A DNA stretch of 64,000 bases from Hansschlegelia plantiphila (GCF_027922265.1 NZ_BSFI01000004.1:186001-250000), one strand, 5' to 3'. Numbered from the stretch's first letter, positions 16,904-26,279 are shown. Numbers and translations are program-made. Notes: generated from the sequence alone by a model not told the origin.

Positions 16904-17451
16904 TCCCGGAAGCTCCTGTAGGCCTCGGCCAGCGCCGCAAGCCCTCGATGCAGCGCGACCCGAACCGCGCCCTCGCTCATGTCGAGGCGCGCCGCCGTCG
17001 CGCGGATGTCCGCGCCTTCGACCGTGATCGCCTTCACCACCGCGTGCTGCCGGCCTTTCAGCACCGACAGCAGTTTCTCCGTCTCCCGCGCCGACAGTTG
17101 CTCGTCTTCGGCCGGGGCCGGCAGCGTCTCGACGAAATCGTCGATCGGCACATCAACCCGCCTGCCGCGGCGACGGAGCGCGTCGATCATCTTGTTGCGC
17201 GCGATCGCCGCGACCCAGGGACCGACGGGCTGGCCGGGATCCCACGTGCCGCGCTTCAGATGGATCGCCAACAAGGTCTCCTGCACGACGTCCTCGACAT
17301 CCGCGGCCGCGAGGCTGAAGGACGCGGACCGTCGTCGCACGACCGCGCGCAGGAACGTCGCCAACTCCCCAAGCAGTCGCCGGTACGCCGATGCGTCGCC
17401 GGCGTCCGCAGCCTTCATCCACAGGGCCCACTGCCGCTCTCGATCGTTCAA
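16900..17451 (-). CDS. sigF: ECF sigma factor, SigF group
   Basis: This is a 183-residue extracytoplasmic-function sigma factor. Region 2 is seen in AYRRLLGELATFLRAVVRR and DVEDVVQETLLAIHLKRGTW, with the -10-recognising part in WVAAIARNKMIDALRRR; region 4 is GADIRATAARLDMSEGAVRVALHRG. Together with the overlapping nrsF gene it matches the Caulobacter SigF/NrsF system, which responds to chromate and cadmium. A putative ECF promoter lies just upstream (17473-17498), so it probably activates its own operon. None of the oxidoreductase or DoxX-like genes often seen in SigF regulons is adjacent, so the remaining targets must be elsewhere. Confidence 0.92.
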   Translation of the reverse strand: MNDRERQWALWMKAADAGDASAYRRLLGELATFLRAVVRRRSASFSLAAADVEDVVQETLLAIHLKRGTWDPGQPVGPWVAAIARNKMIDALRRRGRRVDVPIDDFVETLPAPAEDEQLSARETEKLLSVLKGRQHAVVKAITVEGADIRATAARLDMSEGAVRVALHRGLAALAEAYRSFRE

Positions 17452-17472
17452 TGCGGGTCCTTACGGCAGGGA

Positions 17473-17498
17473 TACGGAGGCGCACGGGGCCTTGTTAC
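17473..17498 (-). promoter_or_regulatory. Putative ECF-type promoter of sigF-nrsF
   Basis: On the minus strand GTAAC is followed 17 bases later by CGTA, a typical ECF -35/-10 pattern and spacing. The -10 element ends 21 bases before the sigF start codon, leaving a short leader. Self-activation is the usual arrangement for such pairs. Confidence 0.55.
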
Positions 17499-17564
17499 GG
17501 TGACGATGGCGGACCCTCGGAGTTTCCGCCTAGCACGGACGGCGGGGCCGCGGAACGGCGGCTG

Positions 17565-20255
17565 TCACGCCACGAGGTCGAGCGACACCAGCCGAATGCT
17601 GGCGTCGTCCGGATCGGTGCGGACGTCGAAGCCGAGCTCGCGGCAGACGGCCAGCATCGAGCGGTTCTCGGCCAGCACCTGGCCGGAGATGGAGGCGAGG
17701 CCCTCGGCTTTGGCGATGCGAATCAGCGCGCGCATCAACCGCCAGCCGAGGCCGCGGCCCTTGAGCCTCGACTGCAGCAGGATGGCGTATTCCGCGCCCT
17801 GCGCATCGGGGTCCGAATGGAGCTGGGCGACGCCGAGCACCGCGCCCTCGGCGTCGATCGCCAGCAGCGTCATGGTGCGGGCGTAGTCGACCTGGGTGAG
17901 GCGGGCGATGAAGGCGCGCGGCACCTCCTTCATCGGCGTGAAGAAGCGCTGGCGCAGGTCCTCCGGATCGACCGCGCGGAAGAACGCCGCGATCGCCGGC
18001 TCGTCCTCCGGCCGCACGGGCCGGACCGCGATCTCGCCGCCGTCCGGCATCGTCAGCCGGCTCTCGTACTGCTTCGGATAGGGCCGGATCGCGAACCGCG
18101 GATTGGCGGCGCCGGGCCGCGCGCTGCGGGCGGCCGGCGTCACGCGGATGCGCGCGTCGAAGGCGACTGCGCCGCGCGGCGTCGCGACCAGCGGGTTGAT
18201 GTCGAGCTCGCGGATCTCCGGCATGTCGGCCGCGAGCTGCGCGAGCTTCACCAGCGTCAGCGCGACGGCGTCGCGGTCGACCGCCGCGCGGCCGTCATAG
18301 CCGTCGAGCAGGGCGCCGATACGGGTGCGGGCCATCGCCTCCAGCGCCAGCCCGAGATGGAGCGGCGGCAGCGCGAGCGCGACGTCGCGCAGCAGCTCGG
18401 CTGCGCCGCCGCCGGCGCCGAACACGATGACGGGCCCGAACACCGGATCGTCGGCTATGCCTGCGAACAGCTCCTGCGCCTCATCCAGCCGGACGTGGGG
18501 TTGGACGACGAAGCCGTCGACATGCGCGTCCGGCGAGCGTTCCGCGACGCGCGCGAGCATGGCGCGGGCGGCCTCCGCCACCGCCTCCGCGCTTTCGAGG
18601 CCGAGCCTGAGCCCTCCGACCGACGCGCGGTCCGGAATGTCCGGCGAGACGATCTTGAGCGCCGCGCCGCTGCGGCCGATCATGCCGCCGGCGACCTCCG
18701 CGGCGTCCTCCGGCGTCGCGACGAAGGCCTGAGGCAGCGTCGGGATGGCGTAGGCCGCGAGCACCTCGGCGACGTCGGTCGGCGACAGCCAGTCCCGGCC
18801 GCTCGCCAACCCCGCCTCGATCGCGGCCCGCGCGCGGGGAACGTCCGGCGAGAAGGCCTCGGGCGAGGACGGCGGCGTCGCCACAAGCGCCTCCTGCGCC
18901 TCGACATGGCGGACGAGGTGCATCAGGCCCGCGACGGCCGCCTCCGGCGTCCGGAAGAACGGGATATGCGCGGCCTCGAGCGTCGCGCGGGGGGCGGGAT
19001 CGGAGCCGAGGAACGCCGCGAACACCGGCTTCGGCGGATAGGACCGCGCCCGCGCCCGCTTCGCCGCCGCGGAGACCGCACGAGCGCATGACGGCGCGGG
19101 CGACAGCGAGGTGGGAGCGTGCACGGCGAGCGCGGCGTCGACGCCGGCGTCGGCGAGCACGGCGTCGAGCGCGGTTTCGTAGAGCGCAGCCGTCGCGTCG
19201 CCCCGCAGGTCGACCGGGTTGGCGTCGCTGACGCCGATCTCCGGCAGGCTCGCGGCGATCGCGGCGCGGGTCTGATCTCCGAACGCCGCGATCCGGCCGC
19301 CGAGGTCGACCAGCCTGTCGGCGGCGAGCTGGCCGAGCGCGCCGCCATTCGCGACGATCGCGATGCGCTTGCCGGCGAGCGGCGCGACATGGGCCAGCGT
19401 CTCGGCCGCGGAGAACAGCTCCGCGATGTCGGCGACCCGCAGCAGGCCCGCGCGCCGGAACGCGGCGTCGTAGACCGCGTCGGTCATTGCGAGGGCGCCG
19501 GCTTGCGAGGCGCCGCGCGCGGCATGGCGGCGGCGTCCGCCCTTCACCACCACCACCGGCTTGATGCGGGCGGCGGCGCGGGCCGCCGAAAGAAAACGCG
19601 GCGCGTTGGCGACGTCGCGCAGATAGAGCAGGATCGCGCGCGTCCGCCGATCCAGCGCGAAATGGTCCAGCAGGTCGTCCACGTCGACATCGACCATGTC
19701 GCCGAACGAGACGACGCCGGAGAACCCGATGCCGCGCGCGTTCGCCCATTCGATGGTCGAGGCCATCACCCCGCCGGACTGCGACACCAGCGCGAGGTCG
19801 CCGGGATGCCCCGCGGGCGCGATGCTGGCGTTCAGCTTGGCGTAAGGGCTCTGCACCCCGAAACAGCCGGGCCCGACGAGCCGCAGTCCCCGCAGGCGCG
19901 CGGCCTGCTCGGCTTGCTCCCGCAGCGAGCCCGGTCCGGATCCCAGCCCGCGCGTCACGACCACCGCCGCCCGCGCGCCGGCGGCTCCCGCCTCGTCAAG
20001 CAGTCTCGGGACGACGTCCGGCGGGGCGGTGACGATCGCGAGATCGGCGGGGAAGGACAAGGCCGAGAACGAGCGCGACGCAGGGACGCCGTCCAGTTCG
20101 GCGTGGTCAGGGTTGACCAGGCCGACCGGCCCTTCGAACCCCGCCTCGCGCAGGTTGCGCAGCACGGCGCGCCCGACGCTTTCAGGTCTCGGACTGCCGC
20201 CGGCGAGCGCCACGGAGCGGGGCGCGAACACGGCGTCGAGGTTGCGGACGGTCAT
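17565..20255 (-). CDS. Acyl-CoA synthetase-like/GNAT fusion (Pat-type protein acetyltransferase)
   Basis: This 896-residue cytoplasmic protein fuses an NDP-forming acyl-CoA synthetase to a C-terminal GNAT. Residues 1-100 form the CoA-binding Rossmann domain (VFAPRSVALAGGSPRPESVG; later LVGPGCFG). The succinyl-CoA-ligase-like part follows (ALVSQSGGVMASTIEWA), and an ATP-grasp domain spans about 480-700 (LKIVSPDIPDRASVGGLRLG; ELDINPLVATPRG). The GNAT begins near 735 (IAVRPVRPEDEPAIAAFF) and includes GRGLGWRLMRALIRIA. Such proteins acetylate acetyl-CoA synthetase and other enzymes; the ligase region is usually inactive. In ligases of this type the phosphohistidine lies in the second domain, and I did not find an obvious one, which supports the Pat reading. 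It stands near lutC but reads as a separate unit (47-base gap). Confidence 0.88.
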   Translation of the reverse strand: MTVRNLDAVFAPRSVALAGGSPRPESVGRAVLRNLREAGFEGPVGLVNPDHAELDGVPASRSFSALSFPADLAIVTAPPDVVPRLLDEAGAAGARAAVVVTRGLGSGPGSLREQAEQAARLRGLRLVGPGCFGVQSPYAKLNASIAPAGHPGDLALVSQSGGVMASTIEWANARGIGFSGVVSFGDMVDVDVDDLLDHFALDRRTRAILLYLRDVANAPRFLSAARAAARIKPVVVVKGGRRRHAARGASQAGALAMTDAVYDAAFRRAGLLRVADIAELFSAAETLAHVAPLAGKRIAIVANGGALGQLAADRLVDLGGRIAAFGDQTRAAIAASLPEIGVSDANPVDLRGDATAALYETALDAVLADAGVDAALAVHAPTSLSPAPSCARAVSAAAKRARARSYPPKPVFAAFLGSDPAPRATLEAAHIPFFRTPEAAVAGLMHLVRHVEAQEALVATPPSSPEAFSPDVPRARAAIEAGLASGRDWLSPTDVAEVLAAYAIPTLPQAFVATPEDAAEVAGGMIGRSGAALKIVSPDIPDRASVGGLRLGLESAEAVAEAARAMLARVAERSPDAHVDGFVVQPHVRLDEAQELFAGIADDPVFGPVIVFGAGGGAAELLRDVALALPPLHLGLALEAMARTRIGALLDGYDGRAAVDRDAVALTLVKLAQLAADMPEIRELDINPLVATPRGAVAFDARIRVTPAARSARPGAANPRFAIRPYPKQYESRLTMPDGGEIAVRPVRPEDEPAIAAFFRAVDPEDLRQRFFTPMKEVPRAFIARLTQVDYARTMTLLAIDAEGAVLGVAQLHSDPDAQGAEYAILLQSRLKGRGLGWRLMRALIRIAKAEGLASISGQVLAENRSMLAVCRELGFDVRTDPDDASIRLVSLDLVA

Positions 20256-20302
20256 GGGCGCAGCTTACAGGCTCGCGAGCGATCGCGAACTCCCGGCTCA
20301 GA

Positions 20303-21220
20303 TCACGGCTGGGTCTGTGAGGGAGGATCGCTTGCCGGGAAGCTTTCGTCGAGCGCCTCGTCGAGCTCATCTTCCTCATGCCCGCGATCGGCCTCCCGCC
20401 TGTCGGGCTTGCCGGCGGGAGGTGTCGGCGCGTCGCGTTCGGGGGCCTTCGGGTCGCCCGCGAGCGTCGAGCCGACGCGCGTTTCGGCGGGAGTGGAGCC
20501 TGCGGCCGCGAGCGTGGCGTCCATCTCCGTCGTCTCCGCCACGGCGTTCGGGTCGACCAGCACGATGTGCAGCCGGCGCGGACCGTGGGCGCCCATCAGC
20601 AAAATCTGTTCGATGTCGGCCGAGCGAGACGGCCCGGTGATCCAGTTCACAGTGCGCGGCATCGTTCCAGCGCCATAGGCGCCGCGCACCTCGCCCCACA
20701 GGTCTTCGTAGGTCGCGGCGATATCGGCCGCGTCGACCAGCACGATGTGATTGTCGGGCAGGAAGTTCAGCGTGGTCGGATTGTCCGGCCCGGAGACGAG
20801 CGCGAGCGTGCCGGTCTCGGCCACGGCGCCGAAGGCCGCGCTGACGCCGGCGGCGTCATCGCCGAAGGAGCGGCCAGTCGAGACGTCGATCGTCGTCCGC
20901 TCCCACGGCAGCCCCACGAGCCGCGCGTCGTCGCCGCGGCGCAAGGCGGCCGGGAGGTTGTGGGCGCGCAGGAACTCCGCGATGGCGGCCGGCGCCTCGT
21001 CGGCGCTGCGCACGGTCGCGACCGTGGCGGCGGAGGCCTCGGCCATCTCGACGAACAGCGCGATCAGTCCTTCCGGCGAACGCCCCTGCGCCCGCGCCGG
21101 GATCACGCCGCGGCCATGCCCCTTCAACCGGTCGGCGACGATCGTTCTGCGCGGCGCCTCGGCGCCGGTCGCGCCGAGCGAGCGGCGGATGGTGGAAAGG
21201 ATCTGCTCGCGCGGCGTCAT
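20303..21220 (-). CDS. lutC: L-lactate utilization protein LutC with unusual C-terminal tail
   Basis: LutC is the third part of the iron-sulfur L-lactate oxidase LutABC. Residues 1-225 form the LUD domain (VAETGTLALVSGPDNPTTLN, LPDNHIVLVDAADI, NWITGPSRSADIEQILLMGAHGPRRLHIVLVD). Proteins of this family normally stop soon after RLHIVLVD. This one runs on for about 75 hydrophilic residues and ends in EDELDEALDESFPASDPPSQ, an ESFPASDPPS motif I know from the C-termini of many small alphaproteobacterial proteins of unknown function. The ATG at 21220 overlaps the lutB stop (ATGA). It is the last gene of the lutABC operon. Confidence 0.9.
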   Translation of the reverse strand: MTPREQILSTIRRSLGATGAEAPRRTIVADRLKGHGRGVIPARAQGRSPEGLIALFVEMAEASAATVATVRSADEAPAAIAEFLRAHNLPAALRRGDDARLVGLPWERTTIDVSTGRSFGDDAAGVSAAFGAVAETGTLALVSGPDNPTTLNFLPDNHIVLVDAADIAATYEDLWGEVRGAYGAGTMPRTVNWITGPSRSADIEQILLMGAHGPRRLHIVLVDPNAVAETTEMDATLAAAGSTPAETRVGSTLAGDPKAPERDAPTPPAGKPDRREADRGHEEDELDEALDESFPASDPPSQTQP

Positions 21221-22644
21221 CGCGCTCTCCTTTCCGCGCTCCAGCGGGCCTGGAAGGTCGAGCCTTCCGGCGCCGCGAAATCGCGGGTGTCGGTCCAGCC
21301 GCCCGCGAGAGGCAGGGCGCCGAAGCGGCCCTTGCGTCGTCCGAGGAGCGAAAGCGCGCCCATCGCCGCCCGCGTCGCGAACCTGTAGAGCCGCGGCCGG
21401 CGGGCGAAGAATCCCCACACCGCGAGGCCGGACCTCACGGGCGCCGGCGACAGGTTCCGCTCGAACTCGCGCTCGCGCCAGTGCCGCATCAGCTTCGGCA
21501 GCGGAATGCGCACCGGGCACACGCTTTCGCAGCGTCCGCAGAAGGTCGAGGCGTTCGGCAGATGTCCGGCCTTGTCGACGCCGATCAGCGAGGGCGACAG
21601 CACCGCTCCCATCGGGCCGGGATAGACCCAGCCGTAAGCGTGGCCGCCGACTGCGTGATAGACCGGGCAGTGGTTCATGCACGCCGCGCAGCGGATGCAG
21701 CGGAGCATCTCGCGGAACTCGCCTGCGAGCATCGCAGAGCGGCCGTTGTCGAGCAGGACGACGTGGTATTCCTCGGGCCCGTCGACGTCGGCCGGTCGTC
21801 GCGGCCCGGTCGAGAACGTCGTGTAGACCGTGATCTCCTGCCCCGTCGCCGAGCGCGCCAGCACGCGCAGCATCTGCGAGGCGTCCTCCAGCGTCGGCAC
21901 GAGCTTTTCGATCGACGCCAGCACGATGTGGACCTTGGGCAGCGTCTGGCTGAGGTCGCCGTTGCCCTCGTTGGTCACGATGATCGACGTTCCGGTCTCG
22001 GCGACCAGGAAGTTCGCGCCGGTGATTCCGACGTCGGCCGCGAGGAACTTCTCGCGCAAAGCGCCGCGGGCCTCCGCCAGCAGCGATTCCGGCGCGGAGA
22101 GGTCGCGCTCGGGCGGCAGCTTGGTGTGGACGCGGCGGAAGTCGGCTTCGATCTGGTCGCGGTTGAGATGGATCACCGGCGCCACGATGTGGCTGGGGCG
22201 TTCGCCGCGCAGCTGGATGATGTATTCGCCGAGGTCGGTCTCGACCGGCTGGACGCCTGCGGCCTCGAGCGCGGCGTTGAGCTCGATCTCCTCGGAGATC
22301 ATCGACTTGCCCTTGGCGACGGTCTTCGCGCCCACACGCCGGCAGATGTCGGCGACGATGGCGGTGGCGTCGTCCGCGGTCGGCGCGAAATGGACGTGGC
22401 CGCCGGCCGCCGTCACCTTCGCTTCGTAGGCCTCGAGATAGAGGTCGAGGTGAGCGAGCGTGTGGTTCTTGATGTCGCGCGCGGAATCCCTGAGCGCCTC
22501 GAATTCCGGCAGCTTGTCGGCCGCGCTTTTCCGCCGGCCGATGAACCCCGTCTCGACGTTCCCGAGCGCGCGCTGGAGGGCGGGGTCGTGCAGCGCCCGG
22601 TGGGCGTTTTCCTTGAAGGCGGGGGAGGTCGAGTGCGCGTTCAT
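21217..22644 (-). CDS. lutB: L-lactate utilization iron-sulfur protein LutB
   Basis: LutB is the iron-sulfur subunit of the LutABC L-lactate oxidation complex. The first 300 residues are a LUD domain (GKSMISEEIELNAALEAAG, VAETGTSIIVTNEGNGDLSQ, TTFSTGPRR). Two ferredoxin-type [4Fe-4S] motifs follow in the sequence CIRCAACMNHCPVY and CGRCESVCPVRIPLPKL. Length, 475 residues, is standard, including the C-terminal basic region seen in other LutB proteins. It lies 18 bases after lutA and overlaps lutC by 4 bases, so the three are one operon. Confidence 0.95.
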   Translation of the reverse strand: MNAHSTSPAFKENAHRALHDPALQRALGNVETGFIGRRKSAADKLPEFEALRDSARDIKNHTLAHLDLYLEAYEAKVTAAGGHVHFAPTADDATAIVADICRRVGAKTVAKGKSMISEEIELNAALEAAGVQPVETDLGEYIIQLRGERPSHIVAPVIHLNRDQIEADFRRVHTKLPPERDLSAPESLLAEARGALREKFLAADVGITGANFLVAETGTSIIVTNEGNGDLSQTLPKVHIVLASIEKLVPTLEDASQMLRVLARSATGQEITVYTTFSTGPRRPADVDGPEEYHVVLLDNGRSAMLAGEFREMLRCIRCAACMNHCPVYHAVGGHAYGWVYPGPMGAVLSPSLIGVDKAGHLPNASTFCGRCESVCPVRIPLPKLMRHWREREFERNLSPAPVRSGLAVWGFFARRPRLYRFATRAAMGALSLLGRRKGRFGALPLAGGWTDTRDFAAPEGSTFQARWSAERRAR

Positions 22645-22662
22645 GGCAGAAAACGTCTCATG

Positions 22663-23439
22663 TCATCGCCCCTGCGGCTCGCCGATCGCCGGCTCGTCGC
22701 CCATGCCGGCGAGCACCTCAGCGACATGGCGCGCCTTCACCGGGCGGCCGAGGCGCTGCAGCTTGCCGGCCATGTTCATCAGGCAGCCAAGGTCGCCCGC
22801 GAGCAGGGTGCCGGTCTCGGCGGCGGAGATGTTGTCCGCCTTCTTCGCGACGATCGCGTCGGAGATCTCGCCATACTTGACCGCGAAAGTCCCGCCGAAG
22901 CCGCAGCAGACATCGGAGTCCTTCATCTCGGTCAGCGTCAGCCCCTCGACGCTTTCGAGCAATGCTCGCGGCTGCGCGCGTATGCCGAGTTCGCGCAGGC
23001 CCGCGCAGCTGTCGTGATAGGTCACGGCGCCGTCGAAGCGGGCGTCGACCGCCTTCATGCCCCGGACGTCGACGAGGAAGCTGACGAGCTCGAACACCTT
23101 CGCCGCGAAGGCGTCGGCGGGGCGGGAGAGTTCGGGCTCGTCCTCGAACAGTTCGGGCACGTGCTTCTTCAACTGGCCAGCGCAGGAGCCCGACGGCGCG
23201 ACCACATAGTCGACGCCCTCAAACGCCTCGATCGCCTGCCAGGCCAACGCCTTCGCGGTGCGTCGATCGCCGGAGTTGAACGCCGGCTGGCCGCAGCAGG
23301 TCTGGGAGGGCACGACGACGTCGCAGCCCGAAGCCTCGATCAGCTTCGCCGCGGCGAAGCCGACGGACGGGCGGATGAGATCGACGAGGCAGGTCGCGAA
23401 GAGGCCGACGCGGGGACGGGGGCCGGGCTGGGCGGACAC
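22663..23439 (-). CDS. lutA: L-lactate utilization protein LutA (CCG-domain)
   Basis: LutA carries two cysteine-rich CCG domains that bind a non-cubane cluster in the L-lactate oxidation complex. The first domain reads GLFATCLVDLIRPSVG then SQTCCGQPAFNSG; the second reads TYHDSCAGLRELG then VCCGFGGTFAVKYG. The frame is open much further upstream, but family members begin just before the first domain. The GTG at 23439 gives 258 residues, the usual length, and has GGAG 10 bases upstream. It is the first gene of lutABC and is divergent from glcD; the 193-base gap should hold both promoters. I saw no LutR/GntR operator of the FadR type in it. Confidence 0.92.
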   Translation of the reverse strand: MSAQPGPRPRVGLFATCLVDLIRPSVGFAAAKLIEASGCDVVVPSQTCCGQPAFNSGDRRTAKALAWQAIEAFEGVDYVVAPSGSCAGQLKKHVPELFEDEPELSRPADAFAAKVFELVSFLVDVRGMKAVDARFDGAVTYHDSCAGLRELGIRAQPRALLESVEGLTLTEMKDSDVCCGFGGTFAVKYGEISDAIVAKKADNISAAETGTLLAGDLGCLMNMAGKLQRLGRPVKARHVAEVLAGMGDEPAIGEPQGR

Positions 23440-23632
23440 GTGGAACGGCTCCAGAAACGCGGACAAAGGCGAGCGCTTGGAAGGTGATCGCCTTTTTGGC
23501 CCGGCAGGGCAAGACGGGGCAGACCTTCGTCTGGCGAGGCTACACGCCGGCCTTCCGATGTCATAAGACTGGAGGAGACGCCCGCCCCGGCAACCCAAGC
23601 CGCGAGAAGACCGGGCACGTTGAGGACCGCCC

Positions 23633-25084
23633 ATGACCGGCATCGCGATGCCTTCGCCCGATCCGCTGATTCTCGCCCGCCGCGACCAGATCGTGGCCGC
23701 CCTGCGGGAGTTGGTGCCGGGCGAGGGCGTGATCTCCTCCATCGACGAGCGCCGCGCCTTCGAAACCGACGCGCTCACCGCCTATCGCCGCATGCCGCTC
23801 GCAGTCGTGCTGCCCTCCACCACCGAGCAGGTCGCCAAGGTGCTGGCCTACCTCAACCGCGAGGGCGTGCCGATCGTGCCGCGCGGCGCGGGCACTTCGC
23901 TTGCGGGAGGCGCGCTGCCGCAGGAGGACGCGGTCGTGGTCGGCGTCTCCAAGATGGCGAAGGTGCTCGACGTCGATCTGCCGAACCGCACCATCAGGGT
24001 GCAGACCGGAATCACCAATCTCGGCGTGTCCGGCGCGATCGCGCATGAAGGCTTCTTCTATGCGCCCGACCCGTCCTCGCAGCTCGCCTGCACCGTCGCC
24101 GGCAACATCGCGATGAACTCGGGCGGCGCGCATTGCCTGAAATACGGCGTCACCACCAACAACCTGATGGGCGTCACCTTCGTCACCATGACGGGGGAGA
24201 TCGTCGAGATCGGCGGCGACGCGATGGACCCGGGCGGGCTCGATCTGCTCGGGATCATCTGCGGCTCCGAGGGTCAGTTCGGCATGGTCACCGAGGCGAC
24301 GCTGCGCATCCTGCCGATGGCCGAGGGCGCGCGGCCGATCCTGTTCGGCTTCCGGTCCAGCGAGGCGGCGGGCGCTGCGGTCGCGGCGGTGCTCGGCGCT
24401 GGCATCGTGCCGGTCGCGATCGAGTTCATGGACAAGCTCGCGATCGACATCTGCGAGGACTTCGCCCACGCCGGCTATCCGCGCGACGTCGGCGCCATGC
24501 TGATCGTCGAGGTCGAGGGCGCCCCCCACGAGATCGACGAGCAGCTCGCCCGCATCGGCGAGATCGCGACCGAGCATGGCGCGACCTATTCCCGACAGGC
24601 CAAGACGCCGGCCGAGGCCGCCGCGATCTGGAAGGGCCGCAAGTCGGCCTTCGGCGCGATGGGGCGCATCTCCGACTACATCTGCATGGACGGCACCATC
24701 CCGACCGGCCGGCTGCCCGAGGTGCTCCACCGCATCACCGAGATCTGCGACGCGGCCGGTCTTCAGGTCGCGAACATCTTCCACGCCGGCGACGGCAACC
24801 TGCATCCGCTCGTGCTCTACGACATGAACGATCCGGTCTCGCTCGCGAAAGCCGAAGAGGCCGGCGACGAGATCCTGCGCGCCTGCGTCGAGGTCGGCGG
24901 CTGCCTCACCGGCGAGCACGGCGTCGGCATCGAGAAGCGCGAACTGATGACGGTGCAGTTCACCCACCCCGAGCTCGCGCAGATGATGCGGGTGAAGGAG
25001 GCGTTCGACCCGAACTGGCTGATGAACCCCTCCAAGGTGTTCCCGCTCGGCCTTCGCCAGCAGATGCGGCAGGCTGCGGCGTGA
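23633..25084 (+). CDS. glcD: Glycolate oxidase, FAD-linked subunit GlcD
   Basis: GlcD is the flavoprotein subunit of membrane-associated glycolate oxidase, converting glycolate to glyoxylate. The FAD-binding PCMH-type domain occupies roughly residues 55-235 (VLPSTTEQVAKVLAYLN, IVPRGAGTSLAGGALP, PDPSSQLACTVAGNIAMNSG, GSEGQFGMVTEATLRILP). The C-terminal FAD-oxidase domain contains NIFHAGDGNLHPLVLYD and the GEHGVGIEKRELM motif near the active site. Its length of 483 residues is normal. glcE starts 7 bases after its stop. The operon stands back to back with lutABC, so lactate and glycolate oxidation are encoded together here. Confidence 0.95.
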   Translation: MTGIAMPSPDPLILARRDQIVAALRELVPGEGVISSIDERRAFETDALTAYRRMPLAVVLPSTTEQVAKVLAYLNREGVPIVPRGAGTSLAGGALPQEDAVVVGVSKMAKVLDVDLPNRTIRVQTGITNLGVSGAIAHEGFFYAPDPSSQLACTVAGNIAMNSGGAHCLKYGVTTNNLMGVTFVTMTGEIVEIGGDAMDPGGLDLLGIICGSEGQFGMVTEATLRILPMAEGARPILFGFRSSEAAGAAVAAVLGAGIVPVAIEFMDKLAIDICEDFAHAGYPRDVGAMLIVEVEGAPHEIDEQLARIGEIATEHGATYSRQAKTPAEAAAIWKGRKSAFGAMGRISDYICMDGTIPTGRLPEVLHRITEICDAAGLQVANIFHAGDGNLHPLVLYDMNDPVSLAKAEEAGDEILRACVEVGGCLTGEHGVGIEKRELMTVQFTHPELAQMMRVKEAFDPNWLMNPSKVFPLGLRQQMRQAAA

Positions 25085-25091
25085 TCCACCC

Positions 25092-26279
25092 ATGACCGAT
25101 ATCGTAGCTCCGCTCGACGAGGCGGGCGTCGAGGCGACAATCCGCGCGGCCATCGCCGACCAGGCGCCGCTCGCGATCCGTGGGAGCGGAACGCGCTCGG
25201 GGCTCGGCCGCCCGGCGCAGGCCGCGCGGACGCTGACGACCGAGCGGCTCAGCGGGATCACCCTGCTGGAGCCGTCCGAGCTTGTCGTCTCGGCGAAGGC
25301 CGGCACGCCGGTCGCGGAGGTCGAGGCGGCGCTCGCCGAGAAGGGCCAGCGTCTCGCCTTCGAGCCCTTCGACCATCGCGCGCTCTACGGAACCGAGGGC
25401 GAGCCGACGATCGGCGGACTGGTGGCGGCCAACGCCTCCGGCCCGCGCCGCGTGATCGCGGGCGCCGCACGCGACGCGCTGATCGGCGTGCGGCTGACGA
25501 CCGGCCGTGGCGAGACGATCCGGTCCGGCGGCCGCGTGATGAAGAACGTCACGGGCTACGACATCGTGAAGCTCGCGGCCGGCTCGCACGGGACCATCGG
25601 GGTCATCACGGAGGCGACCTTCAAGACGCTGCCGCTGACCGAGAGCGAGACCACGCTCGTGCTCGAAGGGCTCGACGACGACGCCGGCGTCGCTGCGCTC
25701 TGCGCGGCGATGGGGTCGCCCTTCGAGGTGACGGGCGCGGCGCATCTGCCGGCGCGCGACGGCGCAGCCGCCCGCACCTGCCTCAGGCTCGAGAACTTCG
25801 AGAGCCAGCTGCGCTACCGCTCGGCCGCGCTGGTGAAGCTGCTTCGGCATTCGGGCGAGGTCACGACGCTCGACGTCGAGCCCTCGCGCGCCCTGTGGCG
25901 GCAGGTCGGCGAGGCGGCGACGCTGCTCGGCGACCGGTCGCGCGCCGTCTGGCGGGTCTCGGTCGCGCCGACGCGGGCGCCGGGGATCGTCACGGCTCTC
26001 GGACCTCTCGTCGCCGCGCATTTTTACGACTGGAGCGGCGGGCTGATCTGGATCGCGGTCGAGCCGTCCGACGATGCGGGCGCCGGCGCGATCCGCCCGG
26101 TCGTCGCTGAAGCCCGCGGCCACGCCACGCTGATCCGCGCCAGCGCCGCGATCCGGGCGGCGGTCGACGTGTTCGAACCCCAGGCGCAGACGCTCGCGCG
26201 CCTCACGCAGGCCGTGACCGCGAGCTTCGATCCGGCCGGAGTTCTCAATCCTGGACGCATGCATGCCCCACGCTCTTAG
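25092..26279 (+). CDS. glcE: Glycolate oxidase subunit GlcE
   Basis: GlcE is a second FAD-binding subunit of glycolate oxidase, with only the FAD-binding half of GlcD plus a degenerate C-terminal part. Motifs: LAIRGSGTRSGLGRPAQA, the glycine-rich PTIGGLVAANASGPRRV, MKNVTGYDIVKLAAGSHGTI, and ITEATFKTLPL. Its 395 residues are typical. The last 17 bases overlap the start of the next gene (DUF2585 protein), so translation is coupled to a gene that is not a glycolate oxidase subunit. glcF is displaced downstream by two intervening genes. Confidence 0.93.
   Translation: MTDIVAPLDEAGVEATIRAAIADQAPLAIRGSGTRSGLGRPAQAARTLTTERLSGITLLEPSELVVSAKAGTPVAEVEAALAEKGQRLAFEPFDHRALYGTEGEPTIGGLVAANASGPRRVIAGAARDALIGVRLTTGRGETIRSGGRVMKNVTGYDIVKLAAGSHGTIGVITEATFKTLPLTESETTLVLEGLDDDAGVAALCAAMGSPFEVTGAAHLPARDGAAARTCLRLENFESQLRYRSAALVKLLRHSGEVTTLDVEPSRALWRQVGEAATLLGDRSRAVWRVSVAPTRAPGIVTALGPLVAAHFYDWSGGLIWIAVEPSDDAGAGAIRPVVAEARGHATLIRASAAIRAAVDVFEPQAQTLARLTQAVTASFDPAGVLNPGRMHAPRS

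Noticed and set aside
17391..19091. Long plus-strand frame opposite the Pat-type gene
   Set aside because: Mirror frame of a clear multi-domain protein, full of Arg/Asp/Gly, no motif.
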